Source of the DNA: Synchiropus splendidus
Lineage: Eukaryota > Chordata > Actinopteri > Syngnathiformes > Callionymidae
Length of the DNA stretch: 64,000 bases
Direction: 5' to 3'
Assembly: GCF_027744825.2 (NCBI RefSeq)
Contig: NC_071345.1
Span: 5,426,001 to 5,490,000 of the forward strand
Each line of letters opens with the position of its first letter. Positions within the stretch are counted from its first letter, which is position 1. A program made the position numbers and the translations under genes. Below are positions 49,554 through 62,320 of this stretch, in pieces. Below the pieces are notes generated by a model, which saw only the letters and a program-made list of their open reading frames with translations, was not told the DNA's origin and made no database searches.

Positions 49554-50028
49554 ATTCATTTTACAGGCTCATGGGTTGACTGCTTATATAGGGCAGTGGG
49601 CAACCGGCCAGAACAGCAACATAGAGCTGTTGATTGTGATGAATCCGTGAAGGTGGGACGCGCACAAGTTTAGCTCTAAACATTGGTATTAGTGGAAGTC
49701 TACAGGGACCCAGATAAATAGGACTAATTATGCTCTCACTGCTCTCATTTCCATTTCTTTGGAGAATTTCAGTCTCTGGAAGACTGAAATATAATTTTAG
49801 GATGCCTGGGGCCCTATTTTTAGCATTCAGATTTTAGGTTCCCAGTAAGTTCTGCAGTCAATAAATTCAGCACAGATTCATAATTACAATTTGATAAACC
49901 CAAACATGCAACGTCCCAGCGCTGAACTGAACTCTTCTTCGGTTAATCTGCCAAATATTCCCATATCTGGTTTGTATTTGGCAAGTCTGGAGTGCTCCTT
50001 AGGTACAGTTGATGAAAGCAATGGGCCA

Positions 50029-50030
<2 letters not shown>

Positions 50031-50082
<52 letters not shown>
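50031..50082. repeat. (TA)n microsatellite
   Basis: About 25 uninterrupted TA units inside intron 1. Confidence 0.95.
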
Positions 50083-50087
<5 letters not shown>

Positions 50088-50408
50088 GTGTCTCAAGGAT
50101 GAGCAAACCCCTTCAACACCATGGTAGAATGATGAGTGTTTCGTGTTTGGTCTGTGACGCCACACACTCTCGAGCTAACAGCTAGCATGTCGGTTAGCAC
50201 GGAGCTAACTTGTTGTAAGTTGTAGATGTAGTGAAGTGTCCTCGGTCTCTCTCCTCCTCACATCATTTTAGATTATTATTCAAGACCTATTGATGTGGAT
50301 GTTGATCAGATACTTATGCGATATGAGATACATATATGAATATTTGTGTGTTTTATGCTTCATGGGGTTAATACATGTTCCTGGATTGTGTGTCATTATT
50401 TTAATATA

Positions 50409-50959
50409 CAGTGGCACCTCGGTTTTCAAACAAATCGGAATTCGAAGATTTTTTTGCTTCAGATTTCGAATGAAAATTCAGAACTCGAACGCCCCCGAAA
50501 TCAGCCCGGAAAAACCATAACGTGCACGGACCGATCAGCTGACCCACGACGCGCTTTGTTATTGTGTATAACGCAGCCTCTGTATGCAGACGTGTCCCGT
50601 TAGCTCCATTTACTGACTGTTTTTTCTTCATATTGAGGTGTAAAACCTTTCCTGTCTCCACACTGGACCGTGGTAGAGTGTCACAGGGGAGGTGCTGGCT
50701 CTCCACACCTCCACTCCAGGGTTTGATGTCCTGTTGTGGGCTGGAGCTGGGACAGGGATGAGGCGAGTCTGGGACAGAGCGTGACTTGGTTTATGACTTT
50801 GTCACAGCCAAACTGCACAGAAGCGCACATTCAGAGCTGGACACGCACCGGGCACCTCTTCACTTCTGGAGAGACGTCACTCACTCGGCAACCCCTCCCA
50901 CATGCAGCGGCCACACACATAGAGGAACAGCGCACCTGCAGCAGACACTCTACATTCAC
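50409..50959 (+). mobile_element. TA-flanked DNA element, family D, copy 1 (3'-truncated)
   Basis: Starts cagtggcacctcggttttca directly after TA (50407-50408). From about 50540 to 50959 it is nearly identical to the copy at 61.8-62.2 kb (about eight differences in 420 bp by eye). The right terminus present in copy 2 is missing; the sequence passes into TA-rich and GATA-like repeats. Non-autonomous, no transposase. Confidence 0.85.
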
Positions 50960-53339
50960 AGCCCATATATTTTATATATATAGATAGATAAATTGATAGA
51001 TAGATTTTCCAGTAAGACCAGTTGAGCCATCATAAAGTCTCCCTGAGGATCGTGTGTCGTTGGGGCGACTTCCTGATGAAAGCCTTGCCACTGTTTACAC
51101 ACACCTGGAGTAGCATGAGGGCATCATGGTCGTCATTTTCCAGCTCATTCCGGCTCAGTCTCGGTGGCTGACTCACACCTCACACTGTTCCTCTGCCTGA
51201 TATTTTGTAATGTTAGACAAGTGAAGCGCTTTATGAATGACTCTTTACATTTCATTCTCTATGAATGGGACCCTTTATTAAAGTTCAGCCGCTAAGCATT
51301 TCATACAAGCATTATTTTATTCTGCAGCGCTGTCGAAACTTTATCCACCTGCGTACTTATCTTGCCTTTTGCCCTTGCAATTGTTTTGGCTGTGGACAGA
51401 CAAACACGCAGCGCTGTCACGACAGTCGCTCAGACCTGTGCAACACAATAGGCCCTCTAACCACCTGCCTTGAATGGTTAATCATGCTGCAGCTATTGGA
51501 TTTTAGTAAGCGATACCTATGCTAATGCACTTTCGGTGTACATACGCCTGTCCCTTTGCAGGAGTGCATCTCAGCGACGACACAAGGTGGCCCGCTTTTG
51601 GGTTACCTTCAGACTGATCCAGAGAGACAGAGGCAGGGTTAAAAGGTTCTTGGAAAAAAACACAGAACAAACCCACAAATAAAGCTCTGTCAATCCAAAC
51701 CACCTTCTATTGGAATACTCTATTTGCTGTCCCTCTAATAGGCAAGCTCAGTTTCCCTGTGAAACCTGAGATGCCAGTCTCCTGAAAAATGGTCACAGCC
51801 TTTATTCAATTAAAACGACTTATTGTGAGTCGTCGTTTGGGAGAGGAGTCAGATATCCATTGGCTCTCGGTCTCACAATGCCAGTCTGTTCTCGCTGTTA
51901 AGTGAGACAATGGCAATAGAGCTTTACAATTGGCACAGCACTGGAGTGACATTGACATGATCACTTTATATATTTATTTTAGTTGGGAGTGTGTGAGGTT
52001 CTTCATAAGCTTTTTTTTGCTGTTTTGTACATATATAGGTCAAGAGTTGCTCGAAGCAATTTCCTTCATTTTTTTTTTCCAGGAAATATGGCAGGTGACA
52101 CAACATGAATCGAAAATGGAAAAATCATAAATATTATTTTTGTAGTAGTTGCAGTAGCAGATGCATTAACAATCATAATAATAGTAACAATATTAATAAT
52201 AAAACAAACACAGCCCTCTACATTTGTTTGGTTTTACAAACGTTTTAACTGATTCTCACTATACACAAAAATTTAAATTGACACATCACTTTTTTTTTTT
52301 GTTTTTGGGCTGTGCGAGATGAATAATCATGCTGCAAATATCGGCCCTCAGCTCCTCCTAAAGCCGTACATTAGCTCTTCCTCAGCCTCCTCAAACAGCC
52401 TGACCTCCGTTTGACCCTCAACTTAACATTCACATTTAGCCTTGGCTCACTATACACACACACACCCCGCCCCTCCCAAAACCGTCCCGCCCTCTAGCTA
52501 TGCTAAATGAGGCTTATGTGCTGACCAGTCATATTTCACACTCAAACCTGTACTGTTCCTCAATGACATCAAATGAAACGTGGCCGCTAGCTAACCCCGT
52601 GAGTGTTTGCGGTCACTGTATACTTTTGAACTGGACAGCACTACTTTGCACGACGGTCACATCTGCTCCCCGCTGTGGCCCTTGATAGAGTTGTACGCAT
52701 GCTAGAATAAGCACATATTTTCCAGGATATATACGCCTTGCATTATTAAATAGAGCAGGATATGAGAAGACCAGCATGGGATACAGTCACTGACTGGCCA
52801 TAAATGATGCATCGATGCATCCAGTGTCATTGACATGTTTTGTAATACAGCCCCCACCCAACCCCACTCTTAATGCTCTGCAGACCCTCGGTCCCTCTCC
52901 GTCTCCAGCAAGACTCAGCCTGGAGCGATGATTTAATCAGACATCAGTCAACACAGACAAGAGGAGACGATTGGAAGTGTGTCCACACCTACGGGACCTC
53001 CTGTCTGACAGAATAGGGTCCAGAGAGTGCAGGCCGGGCCCCCAAGCAATCAAGCAGAGAGAGGGCGGAAATCATTCCCAGCATCATTTGGACTTCAGAG
53101 AAGAAAAGTGTGATGTTTGGGTTGTGCGTATCGATTGTGTAACTCTACCTTTATATCCTCATCTGGCAACCCGGGCGAAGTGTAGCCCGGAGGCTCCAGT
53201 AACCCAGAACTGAAGGGTGAAAGCAGGGGACTTATCTTCACTTAGATATAGGATTCCAGTCTCTACGCTGTAGTTTTCAAACAAGCCAAAACAATTCTAC
53301 ATTCACGAGTTAAACACAGTCGTTCGTGGCTGACTTTAA
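50960..53339. other. Intron 1 interior, no gene recognised
   Basis: (GATA)n-like at 50986-51004, T-rich runs near 52010, 52070 and 52290, otherwise unique-looking. No exon recognised. Confidence 0.4.
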
Positions 53340-54060
53340 TTCCACATTATGTAAATTGTGGCGCTTGAACCGACTCCATCCACGCAGCACCGCTTCCTCT
53401 GCTTCACGCACGGTGGCGGTCGGAGCGCTGCTTTACTTTTGAATAAAGAGCACAAATGTCGCCGCCGATGATCAAGCGAGGGCTATTTTCGATGCCGTGT
53501 TTGGAAAATAGACGCCTCGGCAGGTTACTCCGAAGCAGGCGCCGCAGAAGAGCCGACTCAGTGAGCCGAAACTTTCCGCTCCAACGCTTCCTACACATTC
53601 ATTTGTCACGAATTCCTCTTTGATATCGGTCTCCCGGGATCCGGTTTCACCTCGAATCACCCGCTTTTCGTAAGCGTTCGCACGAGGTGATCCGACAAAC
53701 TCGCACCATCAGTGGAGAGGCGCGCATCGCAAACCTAATCCTCATGGATGGAAGCGCGCCTACCTTCACTTGCACGAGCCGTCCTCGGTTAAACCGGATT
53801 GAGAGTTAATATCCAAAAGCAAACTTCATCCAGAGAACATCGTGTGTTGGGTATGAGCGTGTCCTGGACCGGTGCGTGATGTGGTGGAGGGTTTGGAGCG
53901 GCGGCGGCGGTCTCCCACTCAGCGGACGCGCATCTCTCAGCTCGGCTCACTCAGCGCATCTGATGATGGGCCGTGGATTTCTCCCACTGTGACGCTCCGA
54001 CCCGCCTTTTCCACGAGGGGGGGTGCTGGTGGGACGATCATTAAAACACGGCGTGATAAA
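53340..54060 (-). promoter_or_regulatory. nrxn3: CpG island, probable alpha-neurexin promoter
   Basis: A hand count gives roughly 65 CpG dinucleotides in about 720 bp, including a GCGGCGGCGG run near 53898-53910 and several GCGCGC motifs. The rest of the window is clearly CpG-poor and AT-rich. It lies about 5.2 kb upstream of the neurexin coding exon and contains a splice donor on the same strand. No TATA box was recognised, in line with a CpG-type promoter. The exact start site cannot be read from sequence. Confidence 0.65.
53764..53990 (-). other. nrxn3: Candidate non-coding exon 1 of the neurexin gene
   Basis: On the minus strand the sequence GTGAAG|GTAGGCGCGC gives a good donor with its GT at 53763-53762, inside the CpG island. 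Spliced to the acceptor at 48558 it would form the 5' leader of the alpha transcript across a 5.2-kb intron. Only short upstream ATG frames occur in it. The 3' boundary is supported by the donor motif; the 5' boundary given is a guess within the island. Confidence 0.45.
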
Positions 54061-57000
54061 ACACGGAACAGCCCCACAGGACTCAGTATCCATTCAGGCA
54101 GCTTTTCTCAGTTAGATGTGGAGTGTCTCGCCTTTAATTCCTCTTTAAAATATTGATTTGTAAACTACACTGCACTCTTAAGGAGGTTCGGGCTTGGAAG
54201 CCAAAAGAATTAGATCCAAACTCAGCAAGGTCTAAAAGCGAAAAAGAGAGTGTAGGTCGGGCGGAACAGGTGATGAGCGCCACTCAGGTGAGGGGTGATG
54301 CAGGCAGATAGCATCCCTTCAAACAAATAAGGGGCGAGTGGTTGAGTATTTTCGCTCCAATGGCGAAGTAAACAGTTGCCTTTTTGCGTCCGGTGAAAGA
54401 CTTTTACATTTAATGGATGCAACTGATGAGAGAGTAACTTTATTTCCTCAAGAGTCTAAAAAAAAAAGTTCAATAAAGGGGCACTTTTCTCATCCAAGGA
54501 AAAAGAAGGAAAAGCGGTCGGTGCTTCAGGACCACTAGGGGCGTATTTGAGCACATGTACACAGCCCACTGCCAAATTTTTCTAACAACTGTACCACTGG
54601 AGACGATGACAGGCGGTGGTGACTTCACAAGACAGATTTTATAGCTTCAAAAACACAGCCAACTTTGCCGTCTGGCTCAGCTCTTTTCTTCGTTTTCAAA
54701 TAAAACTGTTCCTCCCATTATTTCCATTTCTCAAAAGCGCAACAGCTCCCTTGTAAAAAGCAAAGCCCACTGGTCACACATGGGAAACTATACGGCTGAG
54801 GGGAGGGCAATTCAATTTTTGTGGGGCTACATTATGTACTGTGACTGTTGTGAGGCGCCATCAAGCCAAAAGACAGAAGACAAAGAGTCTCAAATTTAAC
54901 TTGTCTTACTGGAATATTACAATTGCTTTCTTCAGTACTTCTTTTGCTGCTTCCTAATCTCAATAAATTCACAGCCTCCGTTTTATAAAGAGGGTGCAAA
55001 ACACGGTCAATGTTTTGTCCAAATTCACAGCGGAGCTACACGAAGAACAAGCATATCATTTATATGAAAACGGAGGCTGCAAACAGGGAGAGTGGTTCAG
55101 CACTTTGGACAGCTCCCCGAAGCTATGTCACGGCAGTGTGTAAATGTCAGGGTGACGATCCTTCCACATCACTGGAATTTGGAATTAGCACTGAGTCTGC
55201 CCTGGGAAGTTGTCTAGGCATGATTGATGAGAGGGACAAAGAAGGAGATTTGATCAGACTACAAGACGTATGCATTTTTGAGTGAGGACAGCGGACCTAA
55301 TGAGTTTCTCTGAAGCAACAGACTGTTAAGAAATGAACCTTCCACACATATAGGAGGCTGTGCGGCACATCTTGGGTTATTAATCGCATCCCGGAAATTA
55401 AAGTGACCTGTCGCTACAAGTGCCGACAAACCCCAGAGCGTAATAACCGACTCTTAAATTAGATCTTTCAGTAAAAATGCAGGTAAAAAGAGTCGCGTTT
55501 CAACACAGCTGTGCCACACGTTCACACCCTGCTGTCGCCTCTACTGCTGCTGCTGCTGATCTTCATGAAGGTGATGAGGATGGTGGTGATGCCTTTGTTG
55601 TTATAGCTCTGTAATCTGCAGCCACCAATAGCAGAGCGTTGCGGGAATCATAAACACGTGACCTAATAATAGGCGGCAAGTAAAGATGAAAGTGGCAGCC
55701 AAAATAATCACAAGCATAAATCGATTTTAGGAAAGTAATTTCATGGCAGATGGTGTGTGAAAAGGCAGAGAGATGAAGATCAGCGGAATAAAAAAAAAGA
55801 GAATTGTAAATAAATCTGCCACGATCACTCCGTGTTTGAACCAAATGATGTTGTATATTGTGTGATCTTGAGCCAGTCTGCGCCGCCCGGGGCCAAATGT
55901 TGCCCCTTTGTCAGCAATACCTGGCCCTCATAGGGCCAATGTGGAGTTTCTGTTGATGCAACTCATGTTTAATATTTTCCTCATCCACTGCTATTTATTA
56001 TCAGCTCGGTGTTTTCGTATTTGAAAGTGGATTAACAGAACATTGGAGAGGTTAATTACTCAACACTGGTGTAGACTGAAGGTCGCTCATGATGCTCTCC
56101 AGCTTGAAGGTCAAACAAAAGCAAACGCAAAACAAATATGCGCCTCCTTACAGGAGCTGTTGAATAAGCCAAAGAGGCAGCTGATGGTGCGATGCTAAAT
56201 TGGGGAACCGACATCCTTCCCTGGCTGAGATTCAAGCCGTAGCAGCTACATAGAGAAATTGCTGCAGGCGCCTGTGTGACTTTTGACTTAAGGAGTAGTA
56301 CAGAGAAGAACAGACGCAATGGTTCCTGCTCTCGTGTGAAGACGTGGAGGAATCTGACGGCAGGAAGACTCATCAATAAATAAATGACACCTATTCAAGT
56401 TGCACGGTCCCGTGCTTCTTTGAAAATATGAGACAAAATCATAAACAGCAGCTCACTGTAAAACACTTTTATGACGGTTTTAGTAAAAGACAAACAAGGG
56501 AAAAATGAGGTCAGTGCCCTTGCTAGTCCTATCGGACCTGGGCAGAGAGTGGCCTGAGAGCCCCATGTTGCTCTTTGACTGTAGTTATAAAACTGATCAA
56601 ATGTCTTTGAATATTTTAGTTTTTTACTCTGTTTTGTTCCTCAACTATAACTTCCCTGTTTTATTTTATTTTTCATTGTCTCTTTTTAAAATAACCCGGC
56701 ATTGAAGATGACTTTTTATTGTTAAATGCAATGTACTTGATTCTGGACCCAACACTTTTTATTTGTCTTTTTTTTTTCTTAATATTACGTTTTAATATTA
56801 CTGACAACAACACAATATATTGCGGCCGCTGAAGAAATTTTATTTAGTTCCCCACTTCAGCTCTTGATTTAGAAATGCTTATTGAGTCTTTATTTAGAAT
56901 GTGGGCGCATGAACACGAAAACTGTTTGAGTAATGTATCTATTTATTTACTGGTAAATACCCCTGGCCCGAAGTTTTATTTCCCACGAGTTTATCACATT

Positions 57001-57310
57001 GACAAATGTTTTAGTGAGGATGGATGATCAGCGTATCTCTACTTATTTAGTTGAAAATGTGGGCAGTTCAGAGAACAAAAATACAGTCCTCAATCCGCCA
57101 TTTTGAACTATAATACTGCTGACTAAAACTGGACTGCTCTGGTCTAAATATCACGTAGCAGCTGATGGCATTTGGTGACTTACTACGTGGTTTCACAACT
57201 GTCTCTCTAAACTCTTACTTTACTTTTAAAGCTATGACACATCCCTCACTTTCAGTATATCCGATGCAAACCATCACTCTGTCCTCCATGCGGCAACGCA
57301 CACTATTCAG
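54061..57310. other. Upstream flank of the neurexin gene, no gene recognised
   Basis: Short (CTG)n at 55544-55557; possible hAT-type scraps at 55884-55945 (ggggccaaatgttgcccctt). Open frames are short and unrecognised. Regulatory elements may lie here but cannot be read from sequence alone. Confidence 0.4.
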
Positions 57311-57506
57311 TAGTGACGTGTCGATGAGGTATCATGAAACGGTATCGCAGGGTTGATGAAACACTGTCCTACTTTTACTTAGATGGCGGTCTTGTTTTAT
57401 GATTTGAAATCTCATTGAATTACTTGTTCAAGTCCAAAGATTCTACAAGGCTCTCTGGTGGCCACTGAAAGTCAGGACACTGTTTCATGAAGCCTCATCA
57501 CGACTA
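57311..57506 (+). mobile_element. MITE family A, copy 7 (196 bp)
   Basis: Begins tagtgacgtgtcgatgaggt and ends gcctcatcacgacta, with gtatcatgaaacggtatcgc and the ctctggtggccactgaaagt core in family order. Confidence 0.72.
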
Positions 57507-58094
57507 AGTAATATGAGCGAATAGACGCTGGTATTCCAAAATCTGATTTGTTCATCACTTAAATATGGAACTCAAACCCCAAAACACATTCAACAAATTA
57601 TTTTCTTTCTTGAGGCAGCAATTACAAGTATATTACAATGTGTTGGATTCCAACGGCGCATAAAATGATTGCACACAAATCTGTTAATTAGATCTCATCA
57701 TTTCCCGCGTCCATCCTAGCATCACAACAGCGCGCGGTGATTAGCCGGTTTATTATCACCGCTTGCCTGATATCTGCCGCCAGAGCCACGGCTGGTTGGG
57801 TGAGCTTCAGGGATGGCGAAGACCAGCCAAGTCAATTATCTCGCCGTCATCTGTGGGGTTTCGGTCGTGGAAGGAGAAGAGTAGGAAGAGAAGAATTGTC
57901 ATTTTCGAGGACAAACTTTCCACGGTATAACGCACAGACAAGACAGGTACGAGCTGCAGGTTGAACAAAAGCAAGAAAAACATGGACGTGGAATCCAGTT
58001 GAAACCTCACCTCGCCTTTTCATCCCTCTAATCTGAGGTTGGATAGAACACGACCAGAAACTTTCTCCTGTGTTCCCCCAGGAGTGCAGCAGTG
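57507..58094. other. Upstream flank, no gene recognised
   Basis: Contains a short stem gcggtgat/atcaccgc near 57735-57763. Nothing else recognised. Confidence 0.4.
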
Positions 58095-58245
58095 TTGTAA
58101 AGCAATGGTCTCTCCAGGTTCCCTGGGTCGCCCCCCAGGCTTCCTCGCAGGAGCTCACCAGGGAGGCATCCAGGAGGACTCACAATATCCTCGACATACC
58201 TCACCTGTCATCTCTCCACACAGAGCAGCAACAGTTCACCTCTGC
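58095..58245 (-). mobile_element. Decayed antisense fragment of an L2-like LINE
   Basis: The plus strand (cctgggtcgccccccaggct, then gggaggcatccaggaggact and ctgtcatctctccacacaga) aligns by eye with the reverse complement of 3317-3465 in the L2-like copy at 2.9-3.6 kb. It would be the C-terminal end of the same kind of ORF in the opposite orientation, heavily diverged. Confidence 0.6.
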
Positions 58246-58914
<669 letters not shown>

Positions 58915-60510
58915 ATAGTTTTTGTATTATTTCCAAAATAAATAATAAAAAAAATATAATAAAATATTTCATTTTATTTTGTAGAACTGGAAGTACTGTA
59001 AAAAACAGCAACGACCAAAAAAACACATTTGAAGTTGAACAGTCGGCTGTCATAAATACTTTTATACTCACTTAAATATAGTCTTCCTTGAAAACAAAAT
59101 TTAAAAACTGATTGTTATTCTGTGTTATTCTCATTTCACTTTTAGAAGTACTGGAGTGTGAAACCCCAAGTTTTGGCAACGACCAGTTACCAATAGCGTC
59201 ATGACATAATGATAAGTAGTGAATACAGTACCAGGCGGTAGCTACCACACCCTCGGAGAAACGTGCTACACTGCATCCACCAGTCATGACCCAGTAAACG
59301 CTGTATTCTTAAAACGCTGACTCACACCACGGTGGCAAATTCGAGGATCTACTCGACAAACACAGCTCTAAAAATACAAGACAATACAAACAGTCAGCTT
59401 CCTGCCCTCCTTTTCTGTGTCATAAAAAAGGCCTTATAAATGATGTACAGGACTTTGATGATTTCTTCAAACCGAATTCACGATTCTTCTGTTTTGCTTT
59501 AATAGCCGAGCTGGTGATCATGACTGGAGTATTCTGCCGCAGCACGAGCAGCTGTGATATTTATTATGCATTATAAATGGTGTGATTTAAAACATATATA
59601 TCCATTATTGATGAAGCAGATTCTCCTGCATATAAACCAGCGCAGTGGTTGACATCTGTGAGAAACATATTCGACTCACATCAGACAAAAATGAATTCCT
59701 TTCTCACGGTAGTTGTGATTTTTTTTTTTTTTTTTTTCCCTCGCTGCTAATTCCCTTCGCTTTGCTGATGCAACATCTTCTAAATGGGATCAGCGGGGAA
59801 TAATGAGACACGGCCAGATCAGTGGAGTTTGTGATTTCTTCACATGCTCAAGCTCTTCGGACAGAGCAGCCTTGCGTGCGATGATCTGAATATAGATAAG
59901 TCGAGTGATAGGTAGGGAATGAAGTGCAGTCAAGGCCTCAGTTGATGGCGTTTTTGGGCGCTGCTTCTGTGCTATTGCGCAAGATTCTTTGTGGAAATGC
60001 ACAACATGGTGAGTCATCTGTGGAGTAGATGCACACATCACTTGATATATTGTTCCAGACAGTTTGTGACACTGCAATTCTTTGGTTCAATAATACAATA
60101 CTATGTAAAGAATCTAAAACAATTAAAGAAATAATATCACAAATAATGATATGACTAAATTGACGAGCTTGTTCATTTGTTTTGCTTTTTTTAAATTTTA
60201 AATATCAATAATTTCAATATAAAGTTGATGTTTATACGATCTACTGCATGTTTATAGGGTTGAAACAAATAACTGGGAAAAGTTTGGGGGAGAAACGGTG
60301 ACAAAGAAATTAAATGACTTTTTGATATTTTTATTATTTATGACCACAGCATATTTTACGTTTATTAAGAAGTTTAAGTGTTAAGAAGTCCAATAAACAT
60401 ATACGAAAAAAATAAATAAATAAATATCTTGAAAACCCCTGACCATAATTCTTAAAAGTAAAATATCAAAAGAAAAAAAAAAACGAAAAATAATACATTG
60501 ATTTGTTCTG
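58915..60510. other. Upstream flank, no gene recognised
   Basis: A T homopolymer at 59719-59737, otherwise AT-rich unique-looking DNA. No gene seen. Confidence 0.4.
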
Positions 60511-60513
60511 TTA

Positions 60514-60754
60514 TGTGTGTGTGCCTGTTCATCTGTCCCTGTGGGGACAAAATACATCCATTTTTGACCCCTACAAAAGCCTAACACGGTTGAGCTTCAA
60601 TCTGAGGATTAAACTTCCAAAATAACTGGGTGATTATAACTGAATTTAAGTTCCAGGTTAAGGTTAACCATTTGACTATAAACTGAGAGGCTGGGGAAAG
60701 CATCATGGCAACGGGCGGTCCCCACAAACACAGCAACACAAAAGTGTGTGTGAG
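60514..60754. mobile_element. Possible palindromic element with GTGGGGAC ends
   Basis: Outer tgtgtgtgtg (60514-60523) and gtgtgtgtga (60744-60753) are not inverted, but inner tgtggggac (60540-60548) and gtccccaca (60718-60726) are a perfect inverted pair 170 bp apart. The arrangement recalls an abundant fish repeat with GTCCCCACA next to (TG)n. Family not named. Confidence 0.5.
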
Positions 60755-61658
60755 AGCGCGAGACAGAAACGATAGCTACCAACGTTAACTTCATTTCTTC
60801 CTCACATGTCAGATAATTTGTCAAATTAAAATGTAATCGACAACATATTAGCGGTTACATAAGCACAACATACTTTGTGCTTCAGGCTACATCGGATAGT
60901 TTTGTGCCAAATCTGCATCATAAACAGGCCTTTAGCTCGGAGGGCATCTGGGCACCTGGAAAACATGGAAAAATGGATCTGAATAGGTTTGTAAATGAAA
61001 CAAATAAATGGGAAAAGACCCTGGACCTGGGTTCACAGGGGCAAAGAAGCACACACACAAAAGCACAGTGAACTAGCGTTTTGTCTAAACCGTTTCTCTC
61101 GTCTTCCTCCCCGACATAAACACATAGCACTCTTCGATCATGGGAAGATCATGGGAATCATCAAGTCCGGAACCTTCTGGTTCTATCTAGAGGTTTCGAG
61201 CCTCGTCCGACCCCTCTCATCATAAGCACCAGAGCTTTCCAAGAGTCGCTCCCTTTTGTAACAGATGTGACAGTAACCCTTCTGTTTACGGCCCTGTGTG
61301 AGCGCTCTCTCTGCACAATGGAAATATTTATGATCTGCGCTGATTGCTCTATTATGGCTCATCTAGTTGCCATCACCATTTTAGCCTGTGCACGTATTTC
61401 TGATGCTCCGTACACATTTTAGAAAGTGGTCCCTTTTCATACAGAATTGCTTTTTAATGTGGGGCTTGCAGAATCCGTTAACTATTCTTTGTCATTTTTA
61501 TTGTTGCTGGGGTTTAATACGAGGGTTTTGTCACCGCAAAATGCTGCATGAATGTGTCCAGGTGCAAAGGATGCAAGACTGAAGTGTGAAATGAATCAGC
61601 TATTAAGTGGTCTGCTTTACATCAAGGTGTAAAGTGTGTACAAGGTGACACTCTCAAA
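60755..61658. other. Upstream flank, no gene recognised
   Basis: Unique-looking sequence; nothing recognised. Confidence 0.4.
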
Positions 61659-61660
61659 TA

Positions 61661-62320
61661 CAGTGGTACCTCGGTTTTTGAACATCGGATTTCAAACAAC
61701 TTGAAAGTTGAACAACTTCGGATTTCGATTGAAAATCCAGAACTCGAAGGCCCCGAAAAAAGCCGGAAAAAACATCACGTGCGCGGACCGATCAGCTGAC
61801 CCACGTCGCGCTTTGTTATTGTGTATAACGCAACCTCTGTATGCTGACGTGTCCCGTTAGCTACATTTACTGGCTGTTTTTTCTTCATATTGAGGTGTAA
61901 AACCTTTCCTGTCTCCACACTGGACCGTGGTAGAGTGTCACAGGGGAGGTGCTCGCTCTCCACACCTCCACTCCAGGGTTTGATGTCCTGTTGTGGGCTG
62001 GAGCTGGGACAGGGATGAGGCGAGTCTGGGACAGAGCGTGACTTGGTTTATGACTTTGTCACAGCCAAACTGCACAGAAGCGCACATTCAGAGCTGGACA
62101 CGCACCGGGCAGCTCTTCACTTCTGGAGAGACGTCACTCACTCGGCAACCCCTCCCACATGCAGCGGCCACACACATAGAGGAACAGCCACCTGCAGCAG
62201 ACACTCTACATTCACTCCTACAAAAGACTGTTTTAAGGCTTGGAACGCATTATTTCTTTTTCCATTTATTGTAATGGGAAAAATCGATTCGGATTGTGGT
62301 CGAGAACCGAGGTACCACTG
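61661..62320 (+). mobile_element. TA-flanked DNA element, family D, copy 2 (full length, 660 bp)
   Basis: Left end cagtggtacctcggtttttg follows TA (61659-61660). Right end cgagaaccgaggtaccactg (62301-62320) is the inverted counterpart, with 16-18 bp of terminal inverted repeat. The right flank reads ttaag, so the second TA is displaced by one base. No transposase is encoded. The CAGTGGTACCTCGG terminus and TA target suit the Tc1/mariner-pogo superfamily. Confidence 0.85.

Larger units (their letters stand above)
48558..53763 (-). other. Inferred intron 1 of the neurexin gene
   Basis: Non-coding stretch between the candidate exon 1 donor and the coding-exon acceptor. It holds a retroelement-like 3' tail ending near 49375, a 10-bp perfect hairpin at 49526-49553, a (TA)n array at 50032-50082 and a family D transposon at 50409-50959 followed by a (GATA)n-like run near 50985-51005. 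The parts at 48600-49000 and 51010-53330 look like unique sequence with no recognisable gene. Confidence 0.5.

Noticed and set aside
50740..50987. Open frames of 65-93 codons duplicated at 50.7-51.0 and 62.0-62.3 kb
   Set aside because: Both lie in family D transposon copies. Shared frames reflect recent common descent of the repeat, not coding constraint.
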